Assembly: GCA_013176395.1 (NCBI GenBank)
Contig: JABMLP010000010.1
Location: 1,674,001-1,738,000, forward strand
Source: Venturia oleaginea
Lineage: Eukaryota > Ascomycota > Dothideomycetes > Venturiales > Venturiaceae
DNA: 64,000 nucleotides
Reading direction: 5' to 3'
The notes beneath the pieces were generated by a model. It searched no databases. It saw nothing but the letters and a program-made list of their open reading frames with translations, and was not told the origin of the DNA. Both the position numbers and the translations under genes were made by a program. This document shows, one piece after another, positions 27,201-38,833 of the stretch; within the stretch, counting starts at the first letter, position 1; every line of letters starts with the position of its first letter.

Positions 27201-29485
27201 GCCAGGGAGGGACGTTTTACGAGAGACTATCTAGTAGGAAAGGCCAGTAACGGAAGAGCATCTAGTAGCAAAGGCCAGCAACAAATCACGTCGTTCCGCA
27301 GACATGGGCTGCCCCACGAATCTCCAAGTTCCAACGATTCTTGACGATATCTCGCCGTTCTGGCCGGCGACACGCACGATCGAATCTCTTGCCGCTGCTC
27401 TGGCGTTTCTTCCCTATTTCCTCCTTGAAGAAGCATTTGCTCCATCGAGCTAGGGCCAATTGCTCAAGGCGACGAGGCTTCTCGGCGGCTTGACCACAAC
27501 GAGCGCTTGCATTGGCCTGCATTCTTAATCCTATACCCTGTCCCATCGTGCTGACATCTTCATTGGCCCACGGCAGATTTAAAGTCAAGCCTGAGTTCGG
27601 GACGTTGGCGCCTTTGCGACGCCAGTCTCCCAAGCATCGCAATTCCGGTTTTCTGGGTCCAGAGACCAATTCTATTCTTACTCTACGACTCCATAAGGCA
27701 TCCGTCATCAACGTCCGTCACAGCTTTCTATACGTTGGACTGGATCGACGACTCTACGCCATGTGCCACCGAATGGGCCTGTGGACGCTTCTTTGTTTTG
27801 TTTTGTTCTGTTTTGTTTCTCCTTGGGAATGGACGTCTGGCAGCCTGAGGAACGTATTTTGCGCAGCCATATCTGCATCAGCCGCAGACACGTTCAAGCA
27901 ACTGCTCGAGCTCTGATCGAAACTGAGTCCTGACTGAGACCGTGTGCACCCATCAAAATACCGTTTTCCTTGCCGACGCCTTATCGGCTGGCGCTATCTC
28001 CAGCTTGCTACTCCTCGATTTGAGCTTCTCGCCGTCCTTTGCGTTTGAGCCGCATGTGGAGAAATTTTATATAGGGGCCAAGAACATCAATTTTCAGGCA
28101 TTCCAATGCCATTGCTTTTAGAGGAGAAAGGACTGAAAGAAAGGTTCAGCTGGGCTGGAATACAACAAACGAGGCCTAATCCCAGGTCAACAATCTCCTT
28201 TTCTGCGTGCATACAAATCACAGAGACAGGTTCGTGCAAACCTGTGACTGAGACCTCAAATGGCCCCTTGATCCTTGAACGTGGGAGCGGAGAGGAGTAC
28301 TACATGCTCTCGACCGTGGTGTGTCGGCCGAAAAATAGATGTGAATTCGGTAGCTAGTTCGTTTGATTAGGCTCCATCTTTTCAATGGCTTGAGTGAAGC
28401 CACTGTACAGCTTCGAGCGTTATAATGGGCTAATGAATGAGATACAGCTCGCTTGGGGAGGACGCCACAGATGGTGCCGTGAAATAATGGTCAACAACGG
28501 TAGCGTAATTCAACGTGGGATGAGCGATCACGCTGGCTTTGAAGGTTGGCATCCACCGACTAGAACCCAAACGCGGGCGATTGTGCATGACCGGATACGA
28601 AGCCTCGAGCATTGTGTTACTCTGGGAAAGCGGGCACGGATGACGGCTATGGTCAGTGCGTGGACCAACGATCTGGTAGACTGGGGAGCCTGTTCTTCCG
28701 CGCTCTTCACCCAGTGCCTGCAAGTAGGGGACTCCATGTACCTCTCTGCAAATCTATATCCCCTTCCCTCCCCCATATGCGACCTCATATTATTTTTGCC
28801 TATCTCGCCACTCTCATCGATCACCATACTGTATCATCCTAGAAGCCTGTCCCCTATTGCAGTGCATGTATATACTCTCCAGCAAATCGATCACCTTGAG
28901 CGCATACAGCCTCTTACTTCAAGCCTTGCTTGCCTACAACCAAGGTCATCAACTTTACTCTCTCTTTCCATCCACAGTACTCGAAAAGCTTTGAGCCCCA
29001 CTCTTTTATCAATTCTCCAATTCTTGGTTCTCCCGGTTGAAACTACCATAACAAATTAACGCGAGCGTTTACCAGTGTATCATGTACGTCAAATTCAACT
29101 TAAGTTTCAATGTACCCTCTTCATTTATCGATGTAAGAATCGGCTCAAGAGATCCAAGACAGAAGATATCTGAGCTTCACCTTGTATCTGTCCATGACCC
29201 AGCCTTCTGACTTTGACAACAAACTCGTCTCAACGAGCACACTCACAATCCACCGTTATGCTCCAAGCACGGGTCGTTTAACCGCTCATGTGCTCCGCGG
29301 CGCAAGTTCAAATAGTTCAAATTGGGAATCACCTTGCTCCTTCCCCTTCTCAAGCTCGCCATAATCGCCTCACTCTTTCCCCCCCCCCCCCCCCCCCATC
29401 TCAAGCTCGCCATAATCTTCTCGCTCCTTCCCCTGCTTAAACTCGCTATCCATCCCTTGTTTAAGAACACAACCCCGCTGACTCG
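21296..29485. other. 8.2-kb gene-poor region upstream of the Myb gene
   Basis: No open frame here shows a recognisable domain, coding-like composition or an assemblable exon chain on either strand. Visible items are microsatellites: GGCT and TTTC runs near 21650-21684, TTTTG runs near 27796-27822, and a doubled TTACTCCTGTTA motif near 26330-26356. There is also an imperfect 30-bp doubling around 27225-27290 (ATCTAGTAGgAAAGGCCAG type). The right end may be a long regulatory and leader region for the Myb gene. Degenerate repeats or non-coding RNA genes cannot be excluded. Confidence 0.45.
29350..29417 (+). repeat. Short tandem duplication split by a 19-nt poly-C run
   Basis: TCAAGCTCGCCATAATC occurs at 29350 and 29401, and both copies are followed by related CT-rich sequence. 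A run of 19 C fills 29379-29397. The block lies about 70-135 bp upstream of the Myb start codon, so it is probably in the 5' leader or core promoter. Confidence 0.7.
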
Positions 29486-30781
29486 ATGCCCAGCAACACA
29501 CCAAACTATTGTTCCAGCCAATCCATCGACTCAAGCCAGAACCACCAGATTTTCGAAGACCCCGAGTTGCTGTCTAGCATGCCAAACCTTAATCATCGCC
29601 GAGGCCCTTGGTCTCAAGATGAAGACAGACGACTATTACAACTGGTTCATCAGAATGGTCCTTCAAACTGGGTGCGAATAGCACAACAAATCCAATCAAG
29701 ATCGCCCAAGCAATGCAGGGAGCGTTATCATCAAAATCTAAAAGCAGGTCTGGACCACGGGCCCATAACAGCAGAGGAAGGCCGTCTGATAGAGCACTAT
29801 GTCAACACAATGGGGAAAAGATGGGCGGAAATTGCGAGACGGATCCCTGGTCGGAGTGACAATGCTGTCAAGAACTGGTGGAATGGGGGTCAAAACAGGA
29901 GAAAGCGTCAAGGTACTCGAAGTTCTGGGAACGATAGCAACATCCAACGACCAGCACAACAAGCCAATCATGTACCTCAGTTCACCCACTCGATGTCGTA
30001 TCTCCCTCGGTTAGGAAATGGCGTCCTACTTCCTCCTCCTTTTGCACTGCCTACTCAATCGGTATCGTACGACCAGTCAACTACGTTGAACTCTATGCAG
30101 CTTTTCTCTCATCGTTCGATGTATGGATCCAAAGGACCACCTGCACAGTTTGATTTTGGCAACTGTCCGCCAAAAAGTCTTTATTCAACTTCTTTCAACA
30201 ATAACAACTACCCAACGCCGCTACACTCACCCTCGGTGCAATCGAATCAGTCGGCAGATACTCCTTCATTGGTATCGGATACTTCTTCTATCAATGTCTC
30301 ACCCAATGGCTCTTTCGCACGGCATCCAATGTCATTTGGCAACAGGGACGAGAGGCGAAGTTCGATCCCATACATGCCACAGCACCCGACAGGATTCCTC
30401 CATGCTAGTGGGACGTTCGACGCGTATTCAAGGCCAGACTTTAACAAGCCAATACCCTATTGCAACAACGACCACTTCAGAACTCCAGGGTGGGTCCCGA
30501 ACAGACCTACACAGCCTTCTTTCGCGAGTGGGGGAAGCGAGATAGCATACGGCTCAGCGCCTAACTATGCAAATGACATGCCACCTCCCTCACAGGGCAT
30601 GTTGGGTTCTCAAGCACCATCACCATCACCGCCTGGGATCAAAATGGCCAAGCTTCTGAATGATGAAAGCGAGGGGAAGATTTCGAGGGCAAAGCAGCGG
30701 CAACCAAGTCGACCAGTGTCGCCTACGAGCCATTCCTCACCACCCAAAGATTCGAGAATGGATGTGAATCGCTTCACATAA
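29486..30781 (+). CDS. flbD: FlbD-like R2R3 Myb transcription factor
   Basis: An intronless frame of 431 aa. Two Myb/SANT repeats lie at about residues 38-90 and 91-142, with the regularly spaced tryptophans (GPWSQDED, NWVRIAQQI, KRWAEIARRI, NAVKNWWNG). The rest is a long Ser/Pro/Asn-rich tail without a known domain, as in fungal developmental Mybs. FlbD of Aspergillus has the same N-terminal Myb pair and controls conidiation and sexual development; the assignment here rests on the repeat sequence and layout. An internal ATG (Met32, just before HRRGPW) would give an N-terminus closer to the family, so the true start is uncertain. The protein would act in the nucleus as a DNA-binding regulator. 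Confidence 0.75.
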   Translation: MPSNTPNYCSSQSIDSSQNHQIFEDPELLSSMPNLNHRRGPWSQDEDRRLLQLVHQNGPSNWVRIAQQIQSRSPKQCRERYHQNLKAGLDHGPITAEEGRLIEHYVNTMGKRWAEIARRIPGRSDNAVKNWWNGGQNRRKRQGTRSSGNDSNIQRPAQQANHVPQFTHSMSYLPRLGNGVLLPPPFALPTQSVSYDQSTTLNSMQLFSHRSMYGSKGPPAQFDFGNCPPKSLYSTSFNNNNYPTPLHSPSVQSNQSADTPSLVSDTSSINVSPNGSFARHPMSFGNRDERRSSIPYMPQHPTGFLHASGTFDAYSRPDFNKPIPYCNNDHFRTPGWVPNRPTQPSFASGGSEIAYGSAPNYANDMPPPSQGMLGSQAPSPSPPGIKMAKLLNDESEGKISRAKQRQPSRPVSPTSHSSPPKDSRMDVNRFT

Positions 30782-31722
30782 GACGACAGTACTCATACGT
30801 ATTAATTTTTGGATTTCGGGCTTCATCGACGCGTTCCCTCAGTGGCGGGGAAATGCGGTCAATTGAACCCCGGAATTTTTTGTCAATAGCGCTTTCATCA
30901 ATACCAAACTATTAAAATAATTTCCAAAAACTTCTAAGTGAGTACAGTATACTCTACTCCATCGCCTCTAAAAGTTTCGTGATATTTTATTCATTGTTGA
31001 GGGAGTCATGGTGAAAAGAAAGGAGATATCTGCGTGCCCAATTGACGGCGTTTTTACTCCCTCTGATAGTGCGTCGCTGCCTCGCTCTTGACTTCTGTGC
31101 TTTCTAGAATCTTCAGCCATGGATGATATAATGGAGGTCGGGCCTGCGGGCTACGACGGAGGATTGTCGTCCCAACGGTTTTGGCGATTTAATCACACTA
31201 CTTTTTTTGTCGAGTGAATATAACCACGTCACGTGAGACTCCAGGGATTTCAGGACCAGAAAGCTGGCCGAGGAGCATTGGAAGCTGATTGGATATCGAG
31301 CCTTGTAGCTGGCTTGGTAGGGGTACTGACGAATGTTGCGAGTGGATCAGCAGATCAGCCCAGCACGTCCTCGTATCTCGCGCACTTGAGCCCAACGCGC
31401 GAGTCGTGAAAGCGTCCAGGAGGTTGAGTCTAGCAATCTGCCCGATTTTAGGAGGCCGTTAGCAGTTGTGGAGACTCGAACGGCACGCGTCCAGCTGCAA
31501 GACTCTTCGTGCCGTGAGGAGGCGTACCAGCTTTTGACAGCTGGCGTGGGTGTGGTGGTGCATGGAAATGCTTCGTAATGATAAGGAGGTGCAGTTTGGG
31601 AGAGATGTGTGGGGTGTGGAAGAGGAGAGTTTGGTTGGCAACCAGGAGAGATTGGGCAGTGCGTATCAAATTGAGCTGCACGTGATAAAACTGCCACCTG
31701 ACATCAACACCTTCGTCAAGAG
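30782..31722. other. Intergenic region, no gene seen
   Basis: About 0.9 kb between the Myb stop codon and the inserted retroelement. Only short, unlikely frames are present. The proximal part should carry the Myb 3' end. The distal part was probably the original upstream region of the Mtc6-like gene before the insertion at 31737. Confidence 0.4.
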
Positions 31723-31736
31723 TTACTCCGTGGCCC

Positions 31737-33337
31737 AAAAACAGCACACACAGCGAGAACTCAATTTTTGGAATTTACAGAAGTATCATCTAAGGATCAT
31801 CAAAACACCTCTGCCAGTGGCCGCTCCGGCCTCTAGAGGCCATCGCGCGTCCTTCAGCGTCGATGAGATATCTCTAGAGTCGCCGTCGCGGCCACGGCAG
31901 AGCAAGCAGACGAATACATGAGCAAGCTACACGAACGATGCGTCCACCAAAGACAACAGCAACCATCTAGTCACTATCTCCCGGCTAGTCCATCACCCCA
32001 GATGACACTGCAACGCTCCGAGTCGACGAGTCACTGCTAGAACGGCAATACCTTCAACACAACTCAAACACCAGACGCCCGGTGCGCAACAATCGGCACC
32101 ACACACCACTGCAACGACTAGACAACCTCTCCCAACGTCTTGGCAAACCGTCCTGCTACAAGCTGTTGCCCAGAGCCTTGAGCCTCTCCCCAAACTGTTG
32201 CCTCCCAGTTATGGCATTGGCAAGAGTAGGTGCGCGACACAGTAAGTAGTAAGGACGCATAGAAGGAGCCTATTGGCGGCAAATCCCCTCCCTGTAAGCT
32301 AGCAGACGTAGCCTTGAGCCTCTCCCCAGACTGTTGCGTCCCAGTTATGGCATTGGCAAGAGTAGGTGCGCGATATAGCAAGCAGGGAGAGCGACTAGCA
32401 GCAGATAGGCTCCGACTATAAGACGACAGGTCTACAACACAATCGGTGCGACACGATACGGCAGCTGCTAGAGAACCTCATCTACTATCGTCTCCGCAAA
32501 CCGTCCTGCTGCAAGCTGATGTCCAGAGCCTTGAGCCTCTCCCCAAACTGTTGCGTCCCAGTTATGGCATTGGCAAGAGTAGGTGCGCAACACAGTAAGC
32601 AGTAAGGACGTATAGAAGGAGCTTATTGGCGGCAAATCCCCTCCCTACAAGCCAGCAGACGTAGCCTTGAGCCTCTCCCCAGACTGTTGCGTCCCAGTTA
32701 TGGCATTGGCAAGAGTAGGAGCGCGATATAGCAAGTAGGGAGAGCGACTAGCAGCAGATAGGCTCCGACTATAAGACGGCAGGTCTATAGCACGATCGGC
32801 GCCATACAATACGGCAGCTACCAGACAGCCTCGTCCACGGGCATACCCGGAGTATCACACCCAAGCAGCGAAATCGCGACTACGATGGTTACTATTGTCT
32901 CCAGCATCACACAACCAAATACACCGCCGCATAGGAATCTGGTGCAAGGCAACTTTCACAAGCAGAAACATACTTAGGGAACCCATTGGCCTTGAGGGAT
33001 AAGGCGAAATAGATAGACAAGCTGAGCATTAGAGGGAGACTGTAGGTAGAAGGATAGCGAAACACGAGGCATTGCCTCTTGAGTCTACATAGCACAGATA
33101 TACTAGCAGAATAACCAGTATCTACAAGAGCCAGCGGGCATTTGGAGATACTGGTTAAGGGAAAAGAGGGAGGACGGAGGGGACAGCTGGTCTTGTTTCA
33201 GTGAACGGGGCGAAGTGGGGCGCGGTGGATTATATAATCTATCACGTGTCGGCTGTCTGATGAAGTCCTCCTAACCGGACATAGCTGCGTGATTAAGCGG
33301 CTGCAACCGAGTAGGATAAAATCAATCAATCAATCAA
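31737..33337 (+). mobile_element. Structured non-autonomous retroelement-like insertion, copy A
   Basis: The element is about 1.6 kb. It begins in a short A-run followed by CAGCACACACAGCGAG and ends in an (AATC)n tail. It is flanked by a perfect direct repeat TTACTCCGTGGCCC(A) at 31723-31737 and 33338-33352. A 15-bp target duplication plus a simple-repeat 3' tail is typical of target-primed (LINE-mobilised) insertion. The interior is non-coding apart from short frames. It contains four copies of a ~60-bp motif (GCCTCTCCCCAgACTGTTGC...GGCATTGGCAAGAGTAGG) near 32171, 32313, 32528 and 32666. These are two halves of a ~355-bp tandem duplication. A nearly identical inverted copy lies at 55066-56670. 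It looks SINE-like or LINE-derived; no known family was recognised. Confidence 0.7.
32171..32728 (+). repeat. Internal tandem array inside retroelement copy A
   Basis: A ~60-bp motif with core TATGGCATTGGCAAGAGTAG occurs four times. Copies 1 and 3, and 2 and 4, are about 355 bp apart, so a ~355-bp block containing two motif copies was duplicated. The same arrangement is seen in the inverted copy around 55680-56240, so the duplication predates both insertions. Confidence 0.75.
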
Positions 33338-33444
33338 TTACTCCGTGGCCCATCATCAACATCTACCAATCCGTTGGCTAGATGAAGACGTCTTTCAAAT
33401 GCTCAATGGCGTGGACCATATGCCATTGAATACATGTGTGAGCA

Positions 33445-35543
33445 ATGCCCTTGTATCAGCCCCAAGTCGGAGTGTCGCCGGTTCCGCCTTGGTCCACAGC
33501 CTTTCTAGTGAGCCTGATACCTGATCTATTCTCTTCATCTCCAGCCATAGCTAACATGTCGTTTGCAGTCTCAACGAGACCTGACCATAACCGTCCCTCT
33601 AAACTATGTCACCTGCCCAGCCGTCACCTTATCGTCTGCTTGCTTTTCTCATCACATTTACGAAGGTACGACTTTCACTTTGCACCACCACTGGCTCGTC
33701 AAAGACCAACCCACATGACTGACCCTCCAAAGATGAAGCAGCTCAGCGATGTTTCAGTAATTTGCTAGCCACGGGCTTCCGAAGATTCGTCATAGACCTA
33801 TATTGGGACGAGGGGCGCCGAGTATGGAGCCTTTGTCCTATTCAGATTCCTCCATCAGCCTCAGATCCTGATGCTTCCGCTTCAAGCACGGAGGTAGTTC
33901 CGAGCAAGTCCAGTGTGACAGTTTCCATGGTTCAACTCACCTCTCGGGCTGTTGTGCCAGGGCCTACCAAATTACCAGACAATTCTTCCAACGGCTCCTC
34001 TCCTATCTTGGATCATCTGGATACTCGTCAACTCTCTGCGAGCGTTGGGCCCTCATCCCTACCAACAGACTCTGTTGGAACGACTACGACCACCGTTGCA
34101 GCCGGGAACAGTCCATTGCAGTTGAACAGCAGCTCTGCCGCTAGTCCTACTGTGAATGTTTCACCAGTAAATAGCCTGATACAAGTGGGTCGGTATGCTT
34201 GTACGACCTCCATAGATCTTCCGGTACTTGCCGCGGTACTCGCAGAGTACCTTTCCAGCAGTCAAAATACATTGGAGGCCGTTATGACCTACTTGGACCT
34301 CAACCTCCATGTCGCAGCCACCCCGCTCGATACTCCGCCTCAAGAGCTGAATTCTTCATCATCATTACCAGCTTCTCGAGAGCTCATCAGTAATCTGCTG
34401 AATGTCAACCTTTCTTCGTATCTGTATACGCCAACGCTTCTCGCAGCAGACCGTTTGAATCTGAACTCAAGCTGGTTGACCGGCCCCAACGATATCCAGA
34501 ATGTCTACTTCAACACGACTAGAAACGCCAAAGGCCAACTCACGACTGACAACGGATGGCCAAGCGAGAGTCTGGTCGAGCTTCGCCACGCTTACCGGCT
34601 GCTTGCTAGTTATGGTCAAATTGATCCGCAACTGAACCGCTACAACTTTTCTGGTGATCAAAGCGTCATATTTCCTCAAAACACTTTCCTCAACGATCGA
34701 CCGATCCAGTACAGTCAAATCGGAAATATCAACCAAGGCTGCTTTTTTGACCCTAGCATTACATCTATTTCTGGTCAAAACAACTCGTGGGCTTTATCAT
34801 CACAGATCCTCCTTCCAAGCACGGCCTCTGGATTTGATAACATGACGATACCTTCTATCTCTAATCTAATATCATGCGGCATTTCCCCGCTTCTAAATGA
34901 AACCCTACTGTCCACCACGGCTGACATAGATGCGCATCCTTACCAACGATTCGCATACTCGTCCATTTGGACATGGGCACCAGGAGAGCCGCGGAACGTA
35001 AGCTCAAATGAGTCCAACTCCGACAATTTGAGATGCGCGGCCATGGATGCCTCCCAAAATGGTCGCTGGCATGTAGCAGATTGTTCGGAACGAAAATACG
35101 CTGCTTGCCGCGTGAGAAGTGAGCCTTATGTTTGGAGATTGTCCTCCGACAAAGGCACATACAGCACAAGTGTTGAACTATGCGCAGATGATCAGAACTT
35201 CAGTGTCCCGTTCACTGCGCTGGAGAATAGTCACCTTCTGAGTGTGATTCAGGCTCGTCGATCGAGCTCGGATGATAGAGATCTATCAATCTGGGTCAAC
35301 TTCAATTCATTGGATGCAGCAAGTTGTTGGGTGGCTGGAGTCAATACGCCTTGTCCCTATCAACCTAACACAAGTGATGTTCACAACAGAGCTGTCATTG
35401 TACCGACAGTGGCCGGAATTATTGTTATTGTTATCACGGCGCTGACCGTGTTCACAAAGTGTGCTGCCAACAGACAGAATACCAAAAGCAAGAGAAGAAG
35501 AAGAGCTGGGGATGGGTGGGACTATGAGGGTGTGCCCAGCTAG
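33445..35543 (+). CDS. mtc6: Mtc6-like (maintenance of telomere capping protein 6) membrane protein
   Basis: Three exons: 33445-33507, 33569-33665 and 33733-35543. They give 656 aa, with GT-AG introns of 61 and 67 bp and a GCTAAC branch site in the first. The N-terminal exons encode LTITVPLNYVTCPAVTLS. After the second intron the frame continues with CFSNLLATGFRRFVIDLYWDE, the hallmark N-terminus of fungal Mtc6 proteins, which resembles PLC-like phosphodiesterase barrels. The central part is Ser/Asn-rich with many potential N-glycosylation sites. A cysteine-containing segment near residues 460-520 (WTWAPGEPRNVSS) looks lectin-like. One membrane helix lies at about 607-629, followed by a basic cytoplasmic tail. 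This suggests a type I membrane protein. Yeast MTC6 was named from a genetic interaction with cdc13; its biochemical role is unknown. The retroelement insertion ends 107 bp upstream of the start codon. Confidence 0.8.
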
Positions 35544-37945
35544 TCGAGTAGATGTTCGGATGGTGTCGAGTGTATGTGTGTGTGTGCAAGCCGCTTCAGC
35601 AACGAGCCAAGCGCCAGTCGAATTTTGAAACTTTCTTCGATTGATGAGTGGGCATCAATGATGGGAGACGGAGATGTGAAATTATGCGAGTGAGTACAAG
35701 TCATCTTGAATTCACTCTGCCCGATAAGACTTCATGGACGAAGATCAGTTTCATATATCAATGCAGCATCTCAAAATGCAAATACGACGACCCAGCCCTC
35801 CCTTACTTTTATCTCCGCCTCTCCAACTCCAAACGACCTCAAATTTTCTTCGTCAATGTGTTTTCATCATTCTTTTTTTCTTATTTTCGCTCAAGTGTGT
35901 CGACTGGCAAGGCTGGCGGTGGTCTCCTCTCTTAAAGGCTTCTGGCCTTGCATGTTCCACGCAATGATATTCGACTCTCGAGTCATCCTCACTCCCATTC
36001 GCCATCAAATTTCCTCCTGAACCAGGAGGTTATCCGCAAAAAGAATAGGTTCCCACTATCGGACGGTCTTTTGTCCACTTGAACAATGAGAATTTATATA
36101 CGAGCGATACGCTGGATATAGATTCTTTGTCATGCCATTTGGAACCTCGAATCTTGGACCTACATCTTATTGCATTGGTAAAGATGAGAGGAAAGCGCCG
36201 TACTTGGAAGTACCGTACTCAGTGAATTGTCAGAATTTCTTCCATGGTACCTCGTCTCAAAGCTCGGCGATCAATGGAAAGTATTCAAGCAGCTCAACTT
36301 CATTCATCCTCGGGTTTTTTTTTCTACTCGAAAGACTTGAGCCATGAGAAATATGGCTCAGCTGTACAGCACTGCAACAAAGTTCTAAACCAAGTCTGAC
36401 GAGGTCTGGAACTGCAGAGTCACATTGACTCCACCTCGCCTCACATACTTCAGAGACTGGAGGCCTCAATCTAGTTTATACCCGAACGCTCCGACCACAA
36501 GACTTAGCAGTCTCGATTGCTCGTATTGTATTCCAAGTTTTTCTCAAGGTATTCACAAGACGTGTCCTGGTTTTCAAAAGTTCCACGTCTAGCGAGGTCA
36601 ACGACACCACAGATTCATGGTGCCACCATCTTAGATAAAACGGGTCAACCTTCTATCAATCACGTTTGGATACTAAGCAGCTAGGAAAGTCTCCTACCAT
36701 TATACCATCCTTTGCTCCTACAACTAACGCTACAGGTTCAATCCTATCATCTCGTCACAATATAGAAACGGGACAAGAAGGATTTTACGCTCCGTAAACC
36801 CACGCACACCCAACCAAGCCAATAGAATATATCAAGCCCTACATTCCACACCCACCCTCCCAACTGCTTAAACGTCTACTGCGTCAAGTTCGAAACTATC
36901 CAAATCTCCGACAATTCAATTGGGAAAGATTCGTTAGGATTCAATAGCTCCTCATCTCCTACTTAAAATACTCATTCGGACGGCAGGCATTTTCGAGAGG
37001 TGAAAACTGGTCACCTCATTGTTCTACAAAGATGAAGGTGAATTGAAAGTCCTTGGGTCAGTTCCGAGCCACGAGATATGCTTCCTCGAGAGGTCCTCGG
37101 TACCTGTAGTTACAGCATATCGTCACGTACCAACATCGACATACTTGGCATGGGAAGCATGAGACCTAGTCAACACGAAGACAAATCTAGGACGACCAGG
37201 GAGAAGGGTGTATTTCATAGTAATCAATTCAAAGGAAGTGCGCGACATGAAAACAGTATATAGTAATGGAGTTGAGTCAACACTACCCAAACAATACTGA
37301 TACTTCATAATCCATCATAGTGACCAAGAGTCGTTGCCCTATCTTAACAGCTATCCAAGCAAGTATATGCGACTAAGCAATAGCTGGACAATGTCCCGTG
37401 AAGTGCGTCTCCTCCACTTCAGCCGGACCACGACATACGCCCATACCATCTTCATGACTCCATTGGATTTGATAAAAAAAAATAGTCCCACGAGAATAAT
37501 AAGGTATGGCCTCCTTCATTCCCATCCACGACCCTGAGCGTGACATAGAGATAAGTCCCCCTCGTGCGCGCGCCATGGCAGTTGTTGTAGGACAGGCAGC
37601 GGCAAGTATTTGCAATGGCCAGTTCTATAGCCTCGTTGTCCAGGAAGATTGTTCATCTCGAGTTCAACGAGAATTTCTTCTTGTTTTTCATAAAATGTCT
37701 CTCACCCATCCAAGGGCTCGAACCATTGTTAACTAGGGCTGGATCTGGCGAGTTTGTTCGCGGCCTTCTCGTTTTAGACGGCGCTTTCCGCTTCGTGGTC
37801 GTTTTCCATTTTGGTGCGGCCTTTGACTCTGGAGAGGGAGATGACGGCGGAGATGACAGCGACGAGGAGCTTTCCCTCAAACTTAATAAGTTTAGCAAAC
37901 AAGTGCATCTAGAAATCAGAGTGAAAGAGATGCGCGGCGAATTGT
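35544..37945. other. Intergenic region, no gene seen
   Basis: 2.4 kb with only short frames that lack domain-like sequence. A perfect 7-bp stem hairpin (CCTCCTG-AAC-CAGGAGG) sits at 36013-36029, about 470 bp past the Mtc6-like stop. The right part opposite the Eaf7-like gene contains its antisense frames only. Confidence 0.4.
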
Positions 37946-38833
37946 TCACCGTCTTCTCTTCCTCTTTGATTTCGCCTTTGTTTGTTCTTCCTCTTCTTCC
38001 TCTTCCCCTTCAGCCTCGTCCGCAGGTGTTGAGCGTGTTGAACGAGCGAGTTTTCCCTTGGTGGCTTTGCTAGCGGCCGTCTTTTTGCCCTTTTCCTTGA
38101 CGCTGGTATTGTCCTCCTCTTCGTCCTGATCCTCGCCGTCTTCCAGCTGTCCCAGGATCTCGCGCAAGCCCTCCCTCTCAGACCTTGACAAGCGCCAATC
38201 CTCCATTGTGTTGAGTCCGTCGATCGCGGGTGGTGAGGAAGTTGCTCGATCGCGCAGGAAACCATTATCAGTATTTTGTGCACGCTTGGGTGCCAGAATC
38301 TCATGGCCTTTCTCATTGTCGTATCGGCGAGTCCACATCAGCTCTGCAAAATCGTCCTCGGTTAGGGAGAAGTTTGAATCCCATGCTCCATCATTGTCTT
38401 CTGCGCCTTCGGCTTCTGGCGATGTTGACGGAGAGTGAGTGTAGATGCCCATGTAATTCAACTCACGCTCATCCAAAACATCGAGGTTATACTCGGAGCG
38501 TAGTTTGGCCCATATGCCCGGTATGCGTGTGTGTTCGGCAGTGAAACCGTGGGAGGAGAGGGCGTTTGCGATTGCGATGACACGGAAATGTTTATGGAGA
38601 CCTCCGGAAGTTAGCTAGATTGAAGCGGAAAGTAAATCGCAGAGCGCACCTGTCGGTTTCCAGCGCATCATGCACTTGTAGAGCATAATTGATTCGTCGT
38701 CAGTCCAAGGATCGTTCAATATGTCTGGCTTCTCGGGGGAGACGTCTGTTGGGGCTGGCGTGTTCTCAGCCGTGCCCTTTGGCTGGGGAGTTGAGGCCTG
38801 GCTGATACGCGCCTTCTTTCTGCTGGGCGCCAT
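37946..38833 (-). CDS. eaf7: Eaf7-like subunit of the NuA4 histone acetyltransferase complex (CT20/MRGBP family)
   Basis: Two exons on the minus strand, 38833-38650 and 38601-37946, are joined by a 48-bp GTGCGC...GAG intron with a CTAAC branch site. They give 279 aa. The CT20 domain spans about residues 35-135 and includes DPWTDDESIMLYKCMMRWKP, then TGLHKHFRVIAIANAL across the splice, then TRIPGIWAKLRSEYNLDVLD. The C-terminal half is acidic and then Lys/Arg-rich, ending in a basic tail, as usual for Eaf7 proteins. In yeast Eaf7 is a small NuA4 subunit that works with Eaf3 and Eaf5 in chromatin acetylation. The nuclear role here is inferred from the family. Confidence 0.85.

Noticed and set aside
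29086..29485. Upstream short frames before the Myb gene as a separate gene
   Set aside because: They lack domain-like sequence and overlap low-complexity CT-rich leader sequence.
32118..32381. 87-codon frame found in both retroelement copies (also 56023-56286)
   Set aside because: The copies are nearly identical DNA, so a shared frame is no evidence of selection. The composition is that of the repeated non-coding motif.
33257..33285. CTGATGA followed by a GTCC...GGAC stem near the 3' end of retroelement copy A, resembling a hammerhead ribozyme
   Set aside because: The GAAA box that must follow stem II is absent (the sequence is ATAG) and no flanking stems I and III could be drawn. The same sequence lacks it in copy B.
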